DNA from: Mesorhizobium australicum WSM2073
GTDB taxonomy: Bacteria; Pseudomonadota; Alphaproteobacteria; Rhizobiales; Rhizobiaceae
Length of the DNA stretch: 64,000 nt
Direction of reading: 5' to 3'
Assembly (NCBI RefSeq): GCF_000230995.2
Contig: NC_019973.1
Coordinates: 2,060,001 to 2,124,000, forward strand
Shown here: piece after piece, positions 8,680-18,132 of the stretch
Layout: every line of letters starts with the position of its first letter
How positions within the stretch are numbered: position 1 is the stretch's first letter
Notes under the pieces: model-generated
Databases searched by the model: none
What the model saw: the letters and a program-made list of their open reading frames with translations, nothing else
Told to the model about the DNA's origin: nothing
Made by a program: the position numbers and the translations under genes

Positions 8680-8778
8680 GTGAAGGCGAAAACGGTGAAG
8701 CGGTTTTCGGACGACATCATGCTCCATCCCTTGAAATGGAGACGGATGATTTCAGGACGATCCGACCTGAAATCATCC
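8680..8778. repeat. Intergenic palindromic repeat (rhizobial type)
   Basis: Contains GTGAAGCGGTTTTC (8696-8709), a core shared with the repeats at 21596 and 43670. It is followed by a perfect 13-bp hairpin (8744-8756 with 8766-8778, 9-nt loop). Sequences built on this core are abundant between genes of Rhizobiales. It lies inside the flagellar transcript, between an orphan gene and flgB. Confidence 0.6.
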
Positions 8779-8799
8779 TCGGCACAAAACCGTGACGGC

Positions 8800-9636
8800 T
8801 TATCTGGAAAGCTCGATCACCCGGTTGGCGCTGGTGAGCATGACCCATTTGCCGTTGCGCTGCTCGATCGCCGATACCTTGCTGGAATCCGGCAGCGTCG
8901 AACCGCGCTGGACCATCCACAGGCCGGTGTCGTCCTCGATCATGGCGCGGCCATTGGCGACATGGACCATGCGGAACTTCGCGATGTCGGCGGGGAAGGG
9001 TTGCTCGCCGGGCGGTTGCGTTTTGGAATCGTCCTGCACCGTGCCGGTGGCAAGCAGATCTACATCGGCGTTGGGAACGTCCCTGGCGGTCAGCGGCGCG
9101 CTGCGCTCGGCGACCACGCCACCTCCCGCACGTCCCGAATTGGTACCGGTGCCGCCGAACTTGATCGCCTGCACGCCGAACTGGTCCTGGTTGAAGAAGA
9201 TGTACCAGGGAAACAGGGCGCAGGTCAGGCCGAGCGTGATGCCGAGCGCGGCGATGACGACGTCGCTGCGACGGTCCGCCTTCTTCTTGCCCAGTCTGGG
9301 GAATTGCGGCTTTGGCGGCTGCGGCCATTCGCTGGCGGCAAACAGGCCATCGATCAGCGATTCGCGACTGGCTTGAGCCATATCGGCAGCCTCGACGCGG
9401 GGAAGGGAATTCACAGGGGGCTCGGCAGTCCGGGCCGGCAAAGGCTCGGATCTGGGGAGAGCCGATTTGACGGCCTTGGCCAGAACAACCGCGGTCCGGG
9501 CAGCCATGGCGGCGGCGGCGTTTGCCCTGGCGACCCTGGCCTCCTCCGCTCGAGCCTGCTCCGCGGCGTTCGCTTCGGCGATCATCTCGTTCAGGAGGCG
9601 CTCGGTGTACTGGCGTTCAGTCTCCTGGTTCGGCAT
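8800..9636 (-). CDS. Uncharacterised flagellar-cluster membrane protein
   Basis: No function is known to me. The 278-residue protein has an Ala/Glu-rich N-terminal helix, probably coiled coil (about 5-50), a disordered Pro-rich middle, and one membrane span near residues 125-147 (VVIAALGITLGLTCALFPWY). Its C-terminal soluble domain of about 110 residues, presumably periplasmic, ends VMLTSANRVIELSR. ATG 9636 is chosen because AAGGGA lies a few bases upstream; it overlaps the end of fliI by 20 nt. An ATG at 9663 is less likely. An orphan occupies this place between fliI and flgB in the Sinorhizobium cluster as well, so a flagellar role (export or rod assembly) is a fair inference. Confidence 0.75.
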   Translation of the reverse strand: MPNQETERQYTERLLNEMIAEANAAEQARAEEARVARANAAAAMAARTAVVLAKAVKSALPRSEPLPARTAEPPVNSLPRVEAADMAQASRESLIDGLFAASEWPQPPKPQFPRLGKKKADRRSDVVIAALGITLGLTCALFPWYIFFNQDQFGVQAIKFGGTGTNSGRAGGGVVAERSAPLTARDVPNADVDLLATGTVQDDSKTQPPGEQPFPADIAKFRMVHVANGRAMIEDDTGLWMVQRGSTLPDSSKVSAIEQRNGKWVMLTSANRVIELSR

Positions 9637-11032
9637 TCTGCTTTCCCTTGAGATGGCGGGCAAGATCGGAGAACGGATCGGCGGACGGACGGTCCCTGGG
9701 CGATTGCGTCAGCGCCTCATAGATGACGGGCACCTGGCGTACGGCCATATCGAGTTCAGCGTCGACGCCGCCCTGATAGGCGCCGAGCAGCCGGATGTCG
9801 CGCGTGTCCTCGAAGCGGGAGATCATCGACTTCAGCCGCGTCACCAGGGCTCGCTGTTCGACACTCCAGGCCTTGCCGGCCAGTCGCGAGATGGACGACA
9901 GCGGATTGACGGGCGGATAGCGGCCCTGTTCGGCGATCGCGCGGTCGAGCACGACATGGCCGTCGAGGATGCCGCGCACCGAATCGGCGACCGGATCGTT
10001 GTGATCATCGCCGTCGACCAGCACGGAAATGATGGCCGTGATCGATCCCTTGCCTTCCAATCCTGGGCCTTCGGTTCCAGGTCCGGCGCGCTCGAGCAGC
10101 TTGGGCAGTTCGGTGAAGACCGAGGCGGGATAGCCGCGGGCAACCGGCGGCTCGCCGGTTCCCGTCGCCACCTCGCGCAGGGCGTGAGCGAAGCGGGTGA
10201 TCGAATCCAGCACCAGCAGCACACGGTGGCCCTGGTCGCGAAAATGCTCGGCGACGCGCATGGCGGTGTCTGGCGCGCGCCGGCGCATCATGGCGCTCTC
10301 GTCGCTGGTGGCGACGACGGCCACGGTCTTGGCCATGCTGTCGCCGATCGTATCCTCGAGGAATTCGCGGACCTCGCGGCCGCGTTCGCCGATCAGCGCC
10401 ACGACGACGGTGTCGAACGCGTCGGCGCCGGCGAGCATGGCAAGCAGCGTCGACTTGCCGACGCCCGATCCGGCGAAGACGCCCATGCGCTGGCCGAAGC
10501 AGAGTGGCGTGAAGATGTCGATGACCTTGACGCCGGTCATGAAGGCGGTACCGACGCGCTGCCGCGCCATGGCGCCGGGTGTCGCGGCGGCCGCCGACAT
10601 GTCGTCGCCCCTGACCAAGGGCGGACCACCGTCGATTGCCCGGGTGAGCGCGTCGATGGCGCGGCCGCGCCACGAGGCATGCGGCGCCACCGCGAGCGGA
10701 CCCCTGCGGAACACGGCATCGCCGATGCCGGCGTCGGCGCTGCGTTCGAAGGGGGCGATCACAACCTCGTCGCGGCTGATTTTGACGATCTCGCCGCGGC
10801 GCGAGCCGGACTGACCGCGCTGCTCGACAATGTCACCCAGCCTGGTGAAATCGGAAAGGCCGCGCACCTTGTAGTGCGTTGATGTGACTTCGGTGACGAG
10901 CCCGCCGCGCTTGACCAGCCCGTCGCTGTCGCCAAAGCGCCTGATAATCCGCTCCAAAGCGGCAAGCCGATCCAGCGGCGCCGGCTGGAGCTGTCTTTCG
11001 GGTGCGCGGAGGGCTGGCTGCTCTGACGACAT
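9617..11032 (-). CDS. fliI: Flagellum-specific ATPase FliI
   Basis: Cytoplasmic ATPase that energises flagellar type III export, homologous to F1-ATPase beta. The 471-residue protein carries the Walker A motif GVFAGSGVGKSTLLAML, the export-ATPase segment VVVALIGERGREVREFLED, and Walker B with its continuation RVLLVLDSITRFAHALREVA. YPASVFTELPKLLERAGPG follows, then DGHVVLDRAIAEQGRYPPVN. It starts one base after the flgF stop codon. Length and motifs are normal. The accessory protein FliH is not recognisable nearby. Confidence 0.97.
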   Translation of the reverse strand: MSSEQPALRAPERQLQPAPLDRLAALERIIRRFGDSDGLVKRGGLVTEVTSTHYKVRGLSDFTRLGDIVEQRGQSGSRRGEIVKISRDEVVIAPFERSADAGIGDAVFRRGPLAVAPHASWRGRAIDALTRAIDGGPPLVRGDDMSAAAATPGAMARQRVGTAFMTGVKVIDIFTPLCFGQRMGVFAGSGVGKSTLLAMLAGADAFDTVVVALIGERGREVREFLEDTIGDSMAKTVAVVATSDESAMMRRRAPDTAMRVAEHFRDQGHRVLLVLDSITRFAHALREVATGTGEPPVARGYPASVFTELPKLLERAGPGTEGPGLEGKGSITAIISVLVDGDDHNDPVADSVRGILDGHVVLDRAIAEQGRYPPVNPLSSISRLAGKAWSVEQRALVTRLKSMISRFEDTRDIRLLGAYQGGVDAELDMAVRQVPVIYEALTQSPRDRPSADPFSDLARHLKGKQNAEPGD

Positions 11033-11033
11033 G

Positions 11034-11759
11034 CTACGACTTCGAGCCGAGCGTCTTTATCGCCTCCTCGGCGGAGGAATCGGTCTGCCGCATCAGCGCG
11101 GCAGTGTTCTCGAAGGCGCGCTGGACCATGATCAGCCGGGTCATTTCCAGCACGGGATTGACGTTGGATTCCTCGAGGAAACCCTGGGCGACGCCGATGT
11201 CGGAGCGGTCGGTGACCGGTTCGGGCGTGCGTGCGGGCACAATGCCGGAATTGCCGTAGCGCACGAAATTCTCGCCCGGGTCGAAATTGTAGAGGCCGAT
11301 GGAGCCGACGAGCTGTTCGTTCTGGCGCAGCGAGCCGTCGGCGCCGGCCTTGGGCGGACCGTTGCGGGGGTCGAGCTGGATCGGCGCCCCGCCGGCGTCG
11401 AGCACCGGATGGCCCTCGACCGACATCAGCTCGCCATTCTCGTTCATCGAGAAACGGCCGTCGCGGGTCATGACGGTGCCAACTGGCGTGTCGATGGCGA
11501 ACCAGGCGTCGCCCTGGATGGCGAAATCGAACGGGTTGCCGGTCTCCGTCATGGCGCCGTGTGCCCCCGACAGAAAGGTCTTGCCGGAGGAGGCGAACGA
11601 AACCGACTTCTGCCCTGCGCCAGACACCACGTCCTCGAACTTCACGCCGGTGGCGCGAAAGCCGACGGTGCTGGCGTTGGCGACGTTGTCGGCGATCGTG
11701 TCGAGCCGGCGCTCGAGGGCTATCTGCGCGGAGAGGGCAACGTAGAGACTGTCTCGCAT
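11034..11759 (-). CDS. flgF: Proximal rod protein FlgF
   Basis: Rod subunit of 241 residues. It has the rod/hook N-terminal motif (ALERRLDTIADNVANASTVG), the segment NPFDFAIQGDAWFAIDTPVG, and the C-terminal signature (VAQGFLEESNVNPVLEMTRL, then MVQRAFENTAALMRQTDSSA). It is packed between the DUF1217 gene (2 nt gap) and fliI (1 nt gap). Confidence 0.94.
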   Translation of the reverse strand: MRDSLYVALSAQIALERRLDTIADNVANASTVGFRATGVKFEDVVSGAGQKSVSFASSGKTFLSGAHGAMTETGNPFDFAIQGDAWFAIDTPVGTVMTRDGRFSMNENGELMSVEGHPVLDAGGAPIQLDPRNGPPKAGADGSLRQNEQLVGSIGLYNFDPGENFVRYGNSGIVPARTPEPVTDRSDIGVAQGFLEESNVNPVLEMTRLIMVQRAFENTAALMRQTDSSAEEAIKTLGSKS

Positions 11760-11761
11760 GA

Positions 11762-13573
11762 TCAGAACTTCAGTTTCTGCATGGCCATCATCAGGTCGGT
11801 GGAGATGCCCGATGTGACCGGTTTGGCAAAGAGCACGCTGACCGACGTCACCGCCGTCGAGGTCGGATTGTTGATCTCGTACATGCTGGTGAAGCGGGTC
11901 AGGAACTTGTTCAGTTTCACCGGGTCGGTGAAATCCGAGATGTCGAGCTTCTGCCCGAACAATTGCGCCTGCTTGTCGATGTCGGCGGTGGCGAAAGAAT
12001 CGGGCAGCCCCAGCGCGGTGCGCACCACGCTGGCAAGCGCCGTGTCGGCCAGCACGTCGTACCAGCTGGTGATGGTTGATGCTTTGCGGTTGAAATAGAG
12101 CGCCAGCCGCACGCCCTCATTGGTCTTGCCGGCGTCCTCCTCGAGAGTCTGGCGCATGTAGTTGTCGACGGTCGGCTGCTGCGCCGGATTGATGGTGGTG
12201 GCTGCTTCGCCGTACTGCTCGAAGTTGAAAGCGGCGGCGAGCCCGGCATAAGCCTTGTTCGTCATCTTGTTGGCGACGCTGTCGGCGTCGCGAATGCCCC
12301 CGGTCAGCACGCTGCGGATGAGATCCTTGCTTTCCGTCGCCGGATCGAGTCCGTAAGCCGAGAGCGCATAGTTGTACAACCGGCTGTTGGCCATCAGGTC
12401 GTCGATGGATTTCACGTTCGTGACGTTGGCAAGGTAGTATGCGGTCTCCGATTTTATGGAGTCCGCGTTCGGCGGGATCAGGCCAAGCGCCGACCCCGTG
12501 GTGTAGATCTTCGGCGTGTCTTTCAGCACCTCGTCGCGCGACGTTGTCTGATCGCCATATTGGGCAAAGTTGAACGCCGTGACGAAGTTGGCGTAGCGTT
12601 TGTCTGTCAGCTTGTTTGCCGGGCTGTTGGGATCGCTGACGCCGCCCGCCAGCATCGTGCTGATCTGCAGCGGCTTTTCGGTCGACGCATCCAGTCCGTA
12701 GGAAGCCATCGCGAAGGTGAGCAGGCGCTTGTCCGCCATGAGATCGTCGATCGACTTCACCTTGGAGATGTTTGCCGCGTAATAGTCCGCCTCGCCCTTG
12801 ACATACTGGGCGCTCGGTTCGACCAATTTCAGTCCGGTTCCGGCCACATAGCCTTTCGGCACCGCCTGCTGGGCAGCATCGCGCGTGGTTGTCTGATCGC
12901 CATACTGGGCGAAGTCGAAGGCCGAGACAAAGTTGGCGTAGCTCTTGTCGGTCAGTTTGTTGGCGGGACTGTTGGGGTCGCTGACGCCACCTTCGAGCAT
13001 GGCCCTGACGGTTGCGGCCGGTTCGGTCTCGGCGTCGAGGCCGAACGCGGCCATCGCGTATGTCAGCAGGCGGCTGTTGCCCATCAGGTCTTCGATCGAC
13101 TTCACATTGGAGATGTTGGTGACGTAGTAGGCGGTTTCACTCTGGTAGTAGGAGAGTCCTGTCTGCGAGGCGCCGATCTGGACTTGCAGCGCATAGTTGC
13201 TGGTCACCAGTTGCTGCGCCTTGTTGTAGATCGTCGCATTAGGGCCGTTGGCGGCGAAATTGAAGGCGCTGACGAACGCGGCGTAGCGCTTGTCGGTCAG
13301 TTTGTTGGCAAAACTGTTGGGATCGGAGACGCCTTCCTTGAGCGCCTTCACCATGAAGGCCTTGGCGTAGTCCATGTTCTCAAGGCCGTAGGCCTTCATG
13401 GCGTATTTGAACAGCCGGTCATTTTTGACGAAATCGTCGATCGATTTCACCTTGGTGATGTTGGCGAGATAATATTGGGTATCGCGGTCGACTGTCGGCT
13501 GTTGCTCGATGCGGTCGATCGACTTGTTGATGTCTTTGGTGATCAACTGGTAGCTGGTATAGGTACTGAGCAA
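11762..13573 (-). CDS. DUF1217 repeat protein of the flagellar cluster
   Basis: Uncharacterised protein of 603 residues made of four tandem copies of a 115-residue DUF1217 unit (about residues 32-491), each with YY.(A/T)N(I/V)..VKSI(D/E)D and ANK(L/M)T(D/N)K.YA. A more divergent C-terminal part has NEGVRLALYFNRKASTITSW. No signal peptide or membrane span is visible. The TTG start (13571-13573) is supported by GGAGG 7 nt upstream; no ATG is suitably placed. It precedes flgF by 2 nt, and an orphan occupies this place in the Sinorhizobium cluster. The C-terminal segment resembles flagellar axial proteins in composition. Rod or hook related function is inference. Confidence 0.85.
   Translation of the reverse strand: MLSTYTSYQLITKDINKSIDRIEQQPTVDRDTQYYLANITKVKSIDDFVKNDRLFKYAMKAYGLENMDYAKAFMVKALKEGVSDPNSFANKLTDKRYAAFVSAFNFAANGPNATIYNKAQQLVTSNYALQVQIGASQTGLSYYQSETAYYVTNISNVKSIEDLMGNSRLLTYAMAAFGLDAETEPAATVRAMLEGGVSDPNSPANKLTDKSYANFVSAFDFAQYGDQTTTRDAAQQAVPKGYVAGTGLKLVEPSAQYVKGEADYYAANISKVKSIDDLMADKRLLTFAMASYGLDASTEKPLQISTMLAGGVSDPNSPANKLTDKRYANFVTAFNFAQYGDQTTSRDEVLKDTPKIYTTGSALGLIPPNADSIKSETAYYLANVTNVKSIDDLMANSRLYNYALSAYGLDPATESKDLIRSVLTGGIRDADSVANKMTNKAYAGLAAAFNFEQYGEAATTINPAQQPTVDNYMRQTLEEDAGKTNEGVRLALYFNRKASTITSWYDVLADTALASVVRTALGLPDSFATADIDKQAQLFGQKLDISDFTDPVKLNKFLTRFTSMYEINNPTSTAVTSVSVLFAKPVTSGISTDLMMAMQKLKF
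12101..13480 (-). repeat. Four tandem 345-bp coding repeats
   Basis: Matching ANKLTDK-coding stretches begin at 12255, 12600, 12945 and 13290, exactly 345 bp (115 codons) apart. DNA similarity is strongest between the units around 12600, 12945 and 13290, suggesting duplication with no later change in length. Confidence 0.85.
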
Positions 13574-13729
13574 GGACGCGCCTCCGGCCGAAGCTATGCC
13601 AGCACAATAAGCTCACTTCCTTGCGCGAAACTGAATCGCCAACTTTCGTGCCATGGCGGCTCGGATTCAAGCCTCACACAAGGCACGGGGACTATCCCTT
13701 GTCCGACGTGAAATGCGGAAGGACCGGTC

Positions 13730-14605
13730 GTGGGCATTCTGATTGGACTTGTGGTGACGCTTGGCTGCGTCCTTGGCGGCTTCATGGCCATGGGAGGGCA
13801 CCTGCACGTGCTGGTGCAGCCATGGGAAGCCGTGGTCATCTGCGGCGCCGCACTCGGCACCTTCCTGGTCGCCAATCCGATGAAGACTGTCAAGGATACC
13901 GGCAAGGGCATTCTGGAAGCCTTCAAGCAGGCGGTGCCGAAGGAGCAGGACTATCTGGAAACGCTCGGCGTGCTGCACAGCCTGATGCGCGAGTTGCGCT
14001 CCAAGTCGCGCAGCGAGGTCGAGGCGCATATCGACAATCCGGAGGAGTCGGCGATCTTCCAGGCCTTTCCGACCGTGCTCAAGAACCACGATTTGATGAA
14101 TTTCATCTGCGACTACTGCCGCATCATCATCATCGGCAATGCCCGCTCACACGAGATCGAGGCGCTGATGGACGAGGAAATCCAGACCATCAAATCCGAC
14201 AAGATGAAGGCCTATCACGCGCTGGTCGCGGTCGGCGACGGCCTGCCGGCGCTCGGCATCGTCGCCGCCGTGCTCGGCGTGGTCAAGGCGATGGGCGCGC
14301 TTGACCAGTCGCCGGAAATCCTCGGCGGCCTGATCGGCGCGGCGCTGGTCGGCACCTTTCTCGGCATCTTCCTGTCCTATGCGGTGGTCGGACCTGTCGC
14401 CACCAAGATCAAGACGGTGCGCGAGAAGAAGAACCGCCTCTACATCATCGTCAAGCAGACGCTGCTCGCCTACATGAACGGTGCGCTGCCGCAGGTGGCG
14501 ATCGAGTTCGGCCGCAAGACCATCTCCTCCTATGAACGGCCGACCATCGACGCGGTCGAGCAGAGCACCATGAACACCGGCAGCGCCGAGAAGAAGGCCG
14601 CCTGA
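13730..14605 (+). CDS. motA: Flagellar motor stator protein MotA
   Basis: Proton-channel stator subunit in the inner membrane. The 291-residue protein has four membrane spans: residues 1-22, 33-51, about 170-190 ([20 protein letters not shown]) and 200-222 ([20 protein letters not shown]). It carries the conserved MotA signature and the C-terminal segment [15 protein letters not shown]. The start is GTG (13730-13732) preceded by GGAAGG. It opens the plus-strand motor operon and is divergent from the DUF1217 gene across a 156-nt region that should hold both promoters. motB is not next to it, as is usual in rhizobia. Confidence 0.96.
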   Translation: MGILIGLVVTLGCVLGGFMAMGGHLHVLVQPWEAVVICGAALGTFLVANPMKTVKDTGKGILEAFKQAVPKEQDYLETLGVLHSLMRELRSKSRSEVEAHIDNPEESAIFQAFPTVLKNHDLMNFICDYCRIIIIGNARSHEIEALMDEEIQTIKSDKMKAYHALVAVGDGLPALGIVAAVLGVVKAMGALDQSPEILGGLIGAALVGTFLGIFLSYAVVGPVATKIKTVREKKNRLYIIVKQTLLAYMNGALPQVAIEFGRKTISSYERPTIDAVEQSTMNTGSAEKKAA

Positions 14606-14637
14606 GCGATGCGCGACAGATCGGTGCCAAAACTGTC

Positions 14638-15585
14638 ATGACGAGTCCGGGCAGCCCCTCGCAGGCGCGTTCGTTGATCATCGAGCGTCTGGTCGGCGAC
14701 AGCGGTGAGACCGATCAGGTCGTCGACGCCGGCCGTGCCATGGCCGAACGCGCCGTGCCGCTGCTGCAGAAGGGACTCTCGGGCGAGCTCGGCATTCCCG
14801 TAATTGTCGACCTCAAGGCCGTCGAGGTCAGCCGCGTCCCGGAGGCGCGCTCGCGCGCCGGCGACAATTTCGCGATGACCGTCGTCGGCTCGCCGGCGTC
14901 CTCGGACGCGATGACACTCGTCATGGATTCTCCCGCAATCGCGATCATGGTCTCCACCCTGTTCGGCGGCGACCCGGATATGCCGGTGTCGCCGATCGAG
15001 CGCGAGCTGTCGTCGATCGAGGCCGATGTCTCGACCATGGTGCTCCAGGAAGTGGCGCAGGCGCTGAACGGATCGGGGCGGCGCTCGCTCGAACTGCGGC
15101 TGCCCGCACCCCGCGCCATGTCGGGGATCGAGGCCAGGCGGCACGTGTTGCGCGACGGTGCCGCGATCCGCATCGTCCTTGGCATCTCGACGCCGGTCGA
15201 CAGCGGCTCGATTACCGTGACGATGCCGCAGCGCATCGTGCTGGCGGGCCGCGATGCCACGGCCAGCATCAGCGAGGACGATCATGGCACCAGTTGGCGG
15301 GCACGCTTTTCGGAAGAGGTGATGCGCTCGACCGTAGCGCTCGAGGCCACCATGCCGCTGGCGCGGCTGACGCTGGGCGACCTCGCCAACCTCGAAGTGG
15401 GCCAGGTCATCGACTTCGAAGAAACGGCGCAATCGCGGGCTCGCCTCGGCGCGCGCGGCCAGACGCTGTTCGTATGCGAGTTCGGCAAACTGGGGCAGAA
15501 TTACACCGTCCGAATCAGGCATCCTTTCGATGCCGGGCAGGATTTCATCGATGGGCTCATGCCGGCTGGTGCCGGGCGCGCCTGA
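14638..15585 (+). CDS. fliM: Flagellar motor switch protein FliM
   Basis: C-ring switch protein that binds phosphorylated CheY and sets rotation. The 315-residue product has the CheC-like middle domain ([20 protein letters not shown], then [19 protein letters not shown]) and a C-terminal SpoA domain ([20 protein letters not shown], then [20 protein letters not shown]). The short N-terminus lacks an obvious LSQxEIDALL CheY-binding motif, a divergence known among alphaproteobacterial FliM proteins. It lies 32 nt after motA and 17 nt before fliN. Confidence 0.92.
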   Translation: MTSPGSPSQARSLIIERLVGDSGETDQVVDAGRAMAERAVPLLQKGLSGELGIPVIVDLKAVEVSRVPEARSRAGDNFAMTVVGSPASSDAMTLVMDSPAIAIMVSTLFGGDPDMPVSPIERELSSIEADVSTMVLQEVAQALNGSGRRSLELRLPAPRAMSGIEARRHVLRDGAAIRIVLGISTPVDSGSITVTMPQRIVLAGRDATASISEDDHGTSWRARFSEEVMRSTVALEATMPLARLTLGDLANLEVGQVIDFEETAQSRARLGARGQTLFVCEFGKLGQNYTVRIRHPFDAGQDFIDGLMPAGAGRA

Positions 15586-15602
15586 GCTTTTGGAGACGAC
15601 GC

Positions 15603-15989
15603 ATGGCCAAGACCAAGGTAGAAGCAGAGCTCGACCAGCCGGACGAGCAGCTCGATCGCGCCATCGAGGAATTGCGGGGGGTCCTGCACGAAGAAGAGCA
15701 GCGCCCCGATGCGGCGTTCCGGGCTGCCGCGGGGGCCAATTCAAGCGTCATCATGAACATCCCCGTCGATGTCCAGATCATCCTCGGCAGCACCGAGATG
15801 GCGGTTGCCGATCTGATGGCGCTGCAGAAGGGGTCGACGGTCGCGCTCAATCGCCGCATCGGCGAGCCGGTCGATGTCGTGGTGAACGGCCGCAAGATCG
15901 CGCGCGGCGAGATCACCGTGCTCGAAAGCGACCCTTCGCGCTTTGGCATCAGGCTGACCGAAATCATCGCCGGCACGAAGGGCGCCTAG
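15603..15989 (+). CDS. fliN: Flagellar motor switch protein FliN
   Basis: C-ring protein of 128 residues with a C-terminal SpoA domain ([20 protein letters not shown], then [19 protein letters not shown] and a end near [16 protein letters not shown]). The acidic N-terminal tail is typical of the family. The ATG at 15603 follows GGAG by 8 nt. The frame is open further upstream only because it overlaps the end of fliM out of frame. Confidence 0.96.
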   Translation: MAKTKVEAELDQPDEQLDRAIEELRGVLHEEEQRPDAAFRAAAGANSSVIMNIPVDVQIILGSTEMAVADLMALQKGSTVALNRRIGEPVDVVVNGRKIARGEITVLESDPSRFGIRLTEIIAGTKGA

Positions 15990-16011
15990 ACATGGATCGC
16001 GGAGCTCGCCG

Positions 16012-17046
16012 GTGGCGGCGGAGGCGAAAGGCATGACGACGCCGCTGACGACCCTGACGCGCGCGCAGAAGGCGGCCGCCATATTGGTGGCGATGGGCAA
16101 ACCGTCCGCCAGCCGCCTGTTGAAATTCTTCAAGCAGGAAGAGCTGAAGGCGCTGATCGAGGGCGCGCGGCTGCTCAGGACCATTCCGCAGAGCGATCTC
16201 GAGCGCATCGTCGCCGAATTCGAGGCCGAGTTCACCGAGGGCGCCGGCCTGCTCGATTCCGCCGACAGGATGGACACCATTCTCAACGAGTCTCTCTCGC
16301 CCGAAGAGATGAGTGCCATCATGGGCGACAAGAAATTCGAGGTCGCGCCTGAAGGGCCGCCGCCGATCTGGCCCGATCTCGAAAAGCTCGAACCCTCGCG
16401 GCTGGGCGCCTTCCTGGCGGGCGAACACCCGCAGACGGCGGCCATGGTGCTGTCGAAACTGGCGCCGCAGGCGGCGGCGAGTGTGCTTTTGACACTGACG
16501 AAGCCGATGCGCGGCGAGATCATCAAGCGCATGGTGACGATGGCCAACGTTCCGGCCGCCGCCACCAGGATCGTCGAGAACCGGCTGCGCTCCAGCGTGC
16601 TGTCAGATACCTCCACCAAGGACACTTCGGCCGGGCAGGCGCGCGTCGCCAGCGTGCTCAACGAGCTGGAAAAGCCCCTGCTTGAGGAGGTCATGCAGGA
16701 TCTCGAAGCCGCCGGCACGCCCGACCTCGACGGTGTCCGTGCCCGGCTGTTCGCTTTCGACGACCTGCCGCTGCTCACCCAGAAGGCGCGCGTGCTTTTG
16801 TTCGACGGGCTGTCGACCGAGCTTGTCACGCTGGCGCTGCGCGGCACGTCGGCGGCACTGGCCGAGGCGGTGCTGTCGGCGATCGGCGCGCGCTCGCGAC
16901 GCATGATCGAGGCCGAACTCGGGCAAGGCTCGGAGGGTGTCCCGGCCGCCGACATCATGGCTGCGCGCAAGACGATCGTGACGACCACCATCCGCCTGTC
17001 GCGCGAAGGGGCCTTCGAACTTCCCTCGACGCAGAACGCCGCCTAA
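16012..17046 (+). CDS. fliG: Flagellar motor switch protein FliG
   Basis: C-ring protein that contacts the MS ring through its N-terminal domain and the stator through its C-terminal domain. The 344-residue product shows TRAQKAAAILVAMGKPSASR near the start, the EHPQTAAMVLSKLAPQAAAS motif in the middle, and a charged C-terminal domain (FAFDDLPLLTQKARVLLFDG). I use GTG 16012, which has GGAG 7 nt upstream. An ATG at 16033 (MTTPLTTLTRAQ) also has a GGAGG-like site and would remove seven residues. It is followed 3 nt later by flhB. Confidence 0.94.
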   Translation: MAAEAKGMTTPLTTLTRAQKAAAILVAMGKPSASRLLKFFKQEELKALIEGARLLRTIPQSDLERIVAEFEAEFTEGAGLLDSADRMDTILNESLSPEEMSAIMGDKKFEVAPEGPPPIWPDLEKLEPSRLGAFLAGEHPQTAAMVLSKLAPQAAASVLLTLTKPMRGEIIKRMVTMANVPAAATRIVENRLRSSVLSDTSTKDTSAGQARVASVLNELEKPLLEEVMQDLEAAGTPDLDGVRARLFAFDDLPLLTQKARVLLFDGLSTELVTLALRGTSAALAEAVLSAIGARSRRMIEAELGQGSEGVPAADIMAARKTIVTTTIRLSREGAFELPSTQNAA

Positions 17047-17049
17047 GGC

Positions 17050-18132
17050 ATGTCCGACGCCACCGACAAGGACTCGAAAACCGAAGAGGCGACGGAAAAG
17101 AAGATCCGCGATACCATCGAACAGGGCAAGCTGCCCCATTCGAGGGAAACGGCGCTCCTCGCCTCGTTCGTCGCCATACTGGTGTTCACAGTCTTCTATG
17201 CCAAGGACGCCGTCGTCGATCTCAGCACGTTCCTGTCGATGTTCCTGGAGAAGCCCGAGGCTTGGCCGATGGACACCGAGACCGATGTCATCGCGCTTTA
17301 CAAGCAGGTCTTGTTCGAAGTGGGTCGCGCCGTCGTGAGCCTGCTGGTGCTGCTGACGGTTGCCGGCATCGGCGCCTCCGTGCTGCAGAACATGCCGCAA
17401 TTCGTCGGCGAGCGGATCAGGCCGCAGATGTCGCGCATATCGATCGCCAAGGGCTGGAACCGGATGTTCGGCGCCCAGGGCTGGGTCGAGTTTTTGAAAT
17501 CGCTCGCAAAGGTCGGTTTCGCCATCACCGTGCTCACCTTCACGCTGTCGGAGGACCACCGCAAGCTGCTTGCCGGGATGATCACCAATCCCGTCGCTTT
17601 CGGCCTCGTCATCCGTGGCATCGCCGTCGACATACTGGTGGCGATCGTGTTCGTCATGGGACTGATCGCGGCGATCGACATCGTCTGGTCGCGCTTTCAC
17701 TGGAAGCAGGACCTGCGCATGAGCAAGCAGGAGGTCAAGGACGAGTTCAAGCAGTCCGAAGGTGACCCGATCGTCAAGTCGCGGCTGCGCTCGTTGGCGC
17801 GCGACCGGGCGCGTAAGCGGATGATGACCGCAGTGCCGCGCGCGACGCTCGTTATCGCCAATCCGACCCATTTCTCGATTGCGCTGAAATATGTGCGCGA
17901 CGAAGATTCGGCGCCGCTGGTCGTAGCGAAAGGGCAGGATCTGGTGGCGCTGAAAATCCGCGAAATCGCCAAGGAGCATAACGTCCCGATCTTCGAGGAC
18001 GTGGCGCTCGCCCGCTCCATGTACAAGCAAGTTTCGGTCGATAATGTGATCCCATCACAATTCTACCAGGCCGTCGCCGAACTGGTGCGGATCGTCTACT
18101 CGAAAAAGGCTGAGCGCAGACAGATTTCATGA
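17050..18132 (+). CDS. flhB: Flagellar export switch protein FlhB
   Basis: Membrane component of the flagellar export gate that sets substrate specificity. The 360-residue product opens with the family signature DSKTEEATEKKIRDTIEQGK, followed by four membrane spans to about residue 215 and a cytoplasmic domain. That domain contains the autocleavage motif NPTH (in TLVIANPTHFSIALKY). VVAKGQDLVALKIREIAKEH then follows, all as in functional FlhB. It overlaps the following orphan gene by four bases. Confidence 0.97.
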   Translation: MSDATDKDSKTEEATEKKIRDTIEQGKLPHSRETALLASFVAILVFTVFYAKDAVVDLSTFLSMFLEKPEAWPMDTETDVIALYKQVLFEVGRAVVSLLVLLTVAGIGASVLQNMPQFVGERIRPQMSRISIAKGWNRMFGAQGWVEFLKSLAKVGFAITVLTFTLSEDHRKLLAGMITNPVAFGLVIRGIAVDILVAIVFVMGLIAAIDIVWSRFHWKQDLRMSKQEVKDEFKQSEGDPIVKSRLRSLARDRARKRMMTAVPRATLVIANPTHFSIALKYVRDEDSAPLVVAKGQDLVALKIREIAKEHNVPIFEDVALARSMYKQVSVDNVIPSQFYQAVAELVRIVYSKKAERRQIS

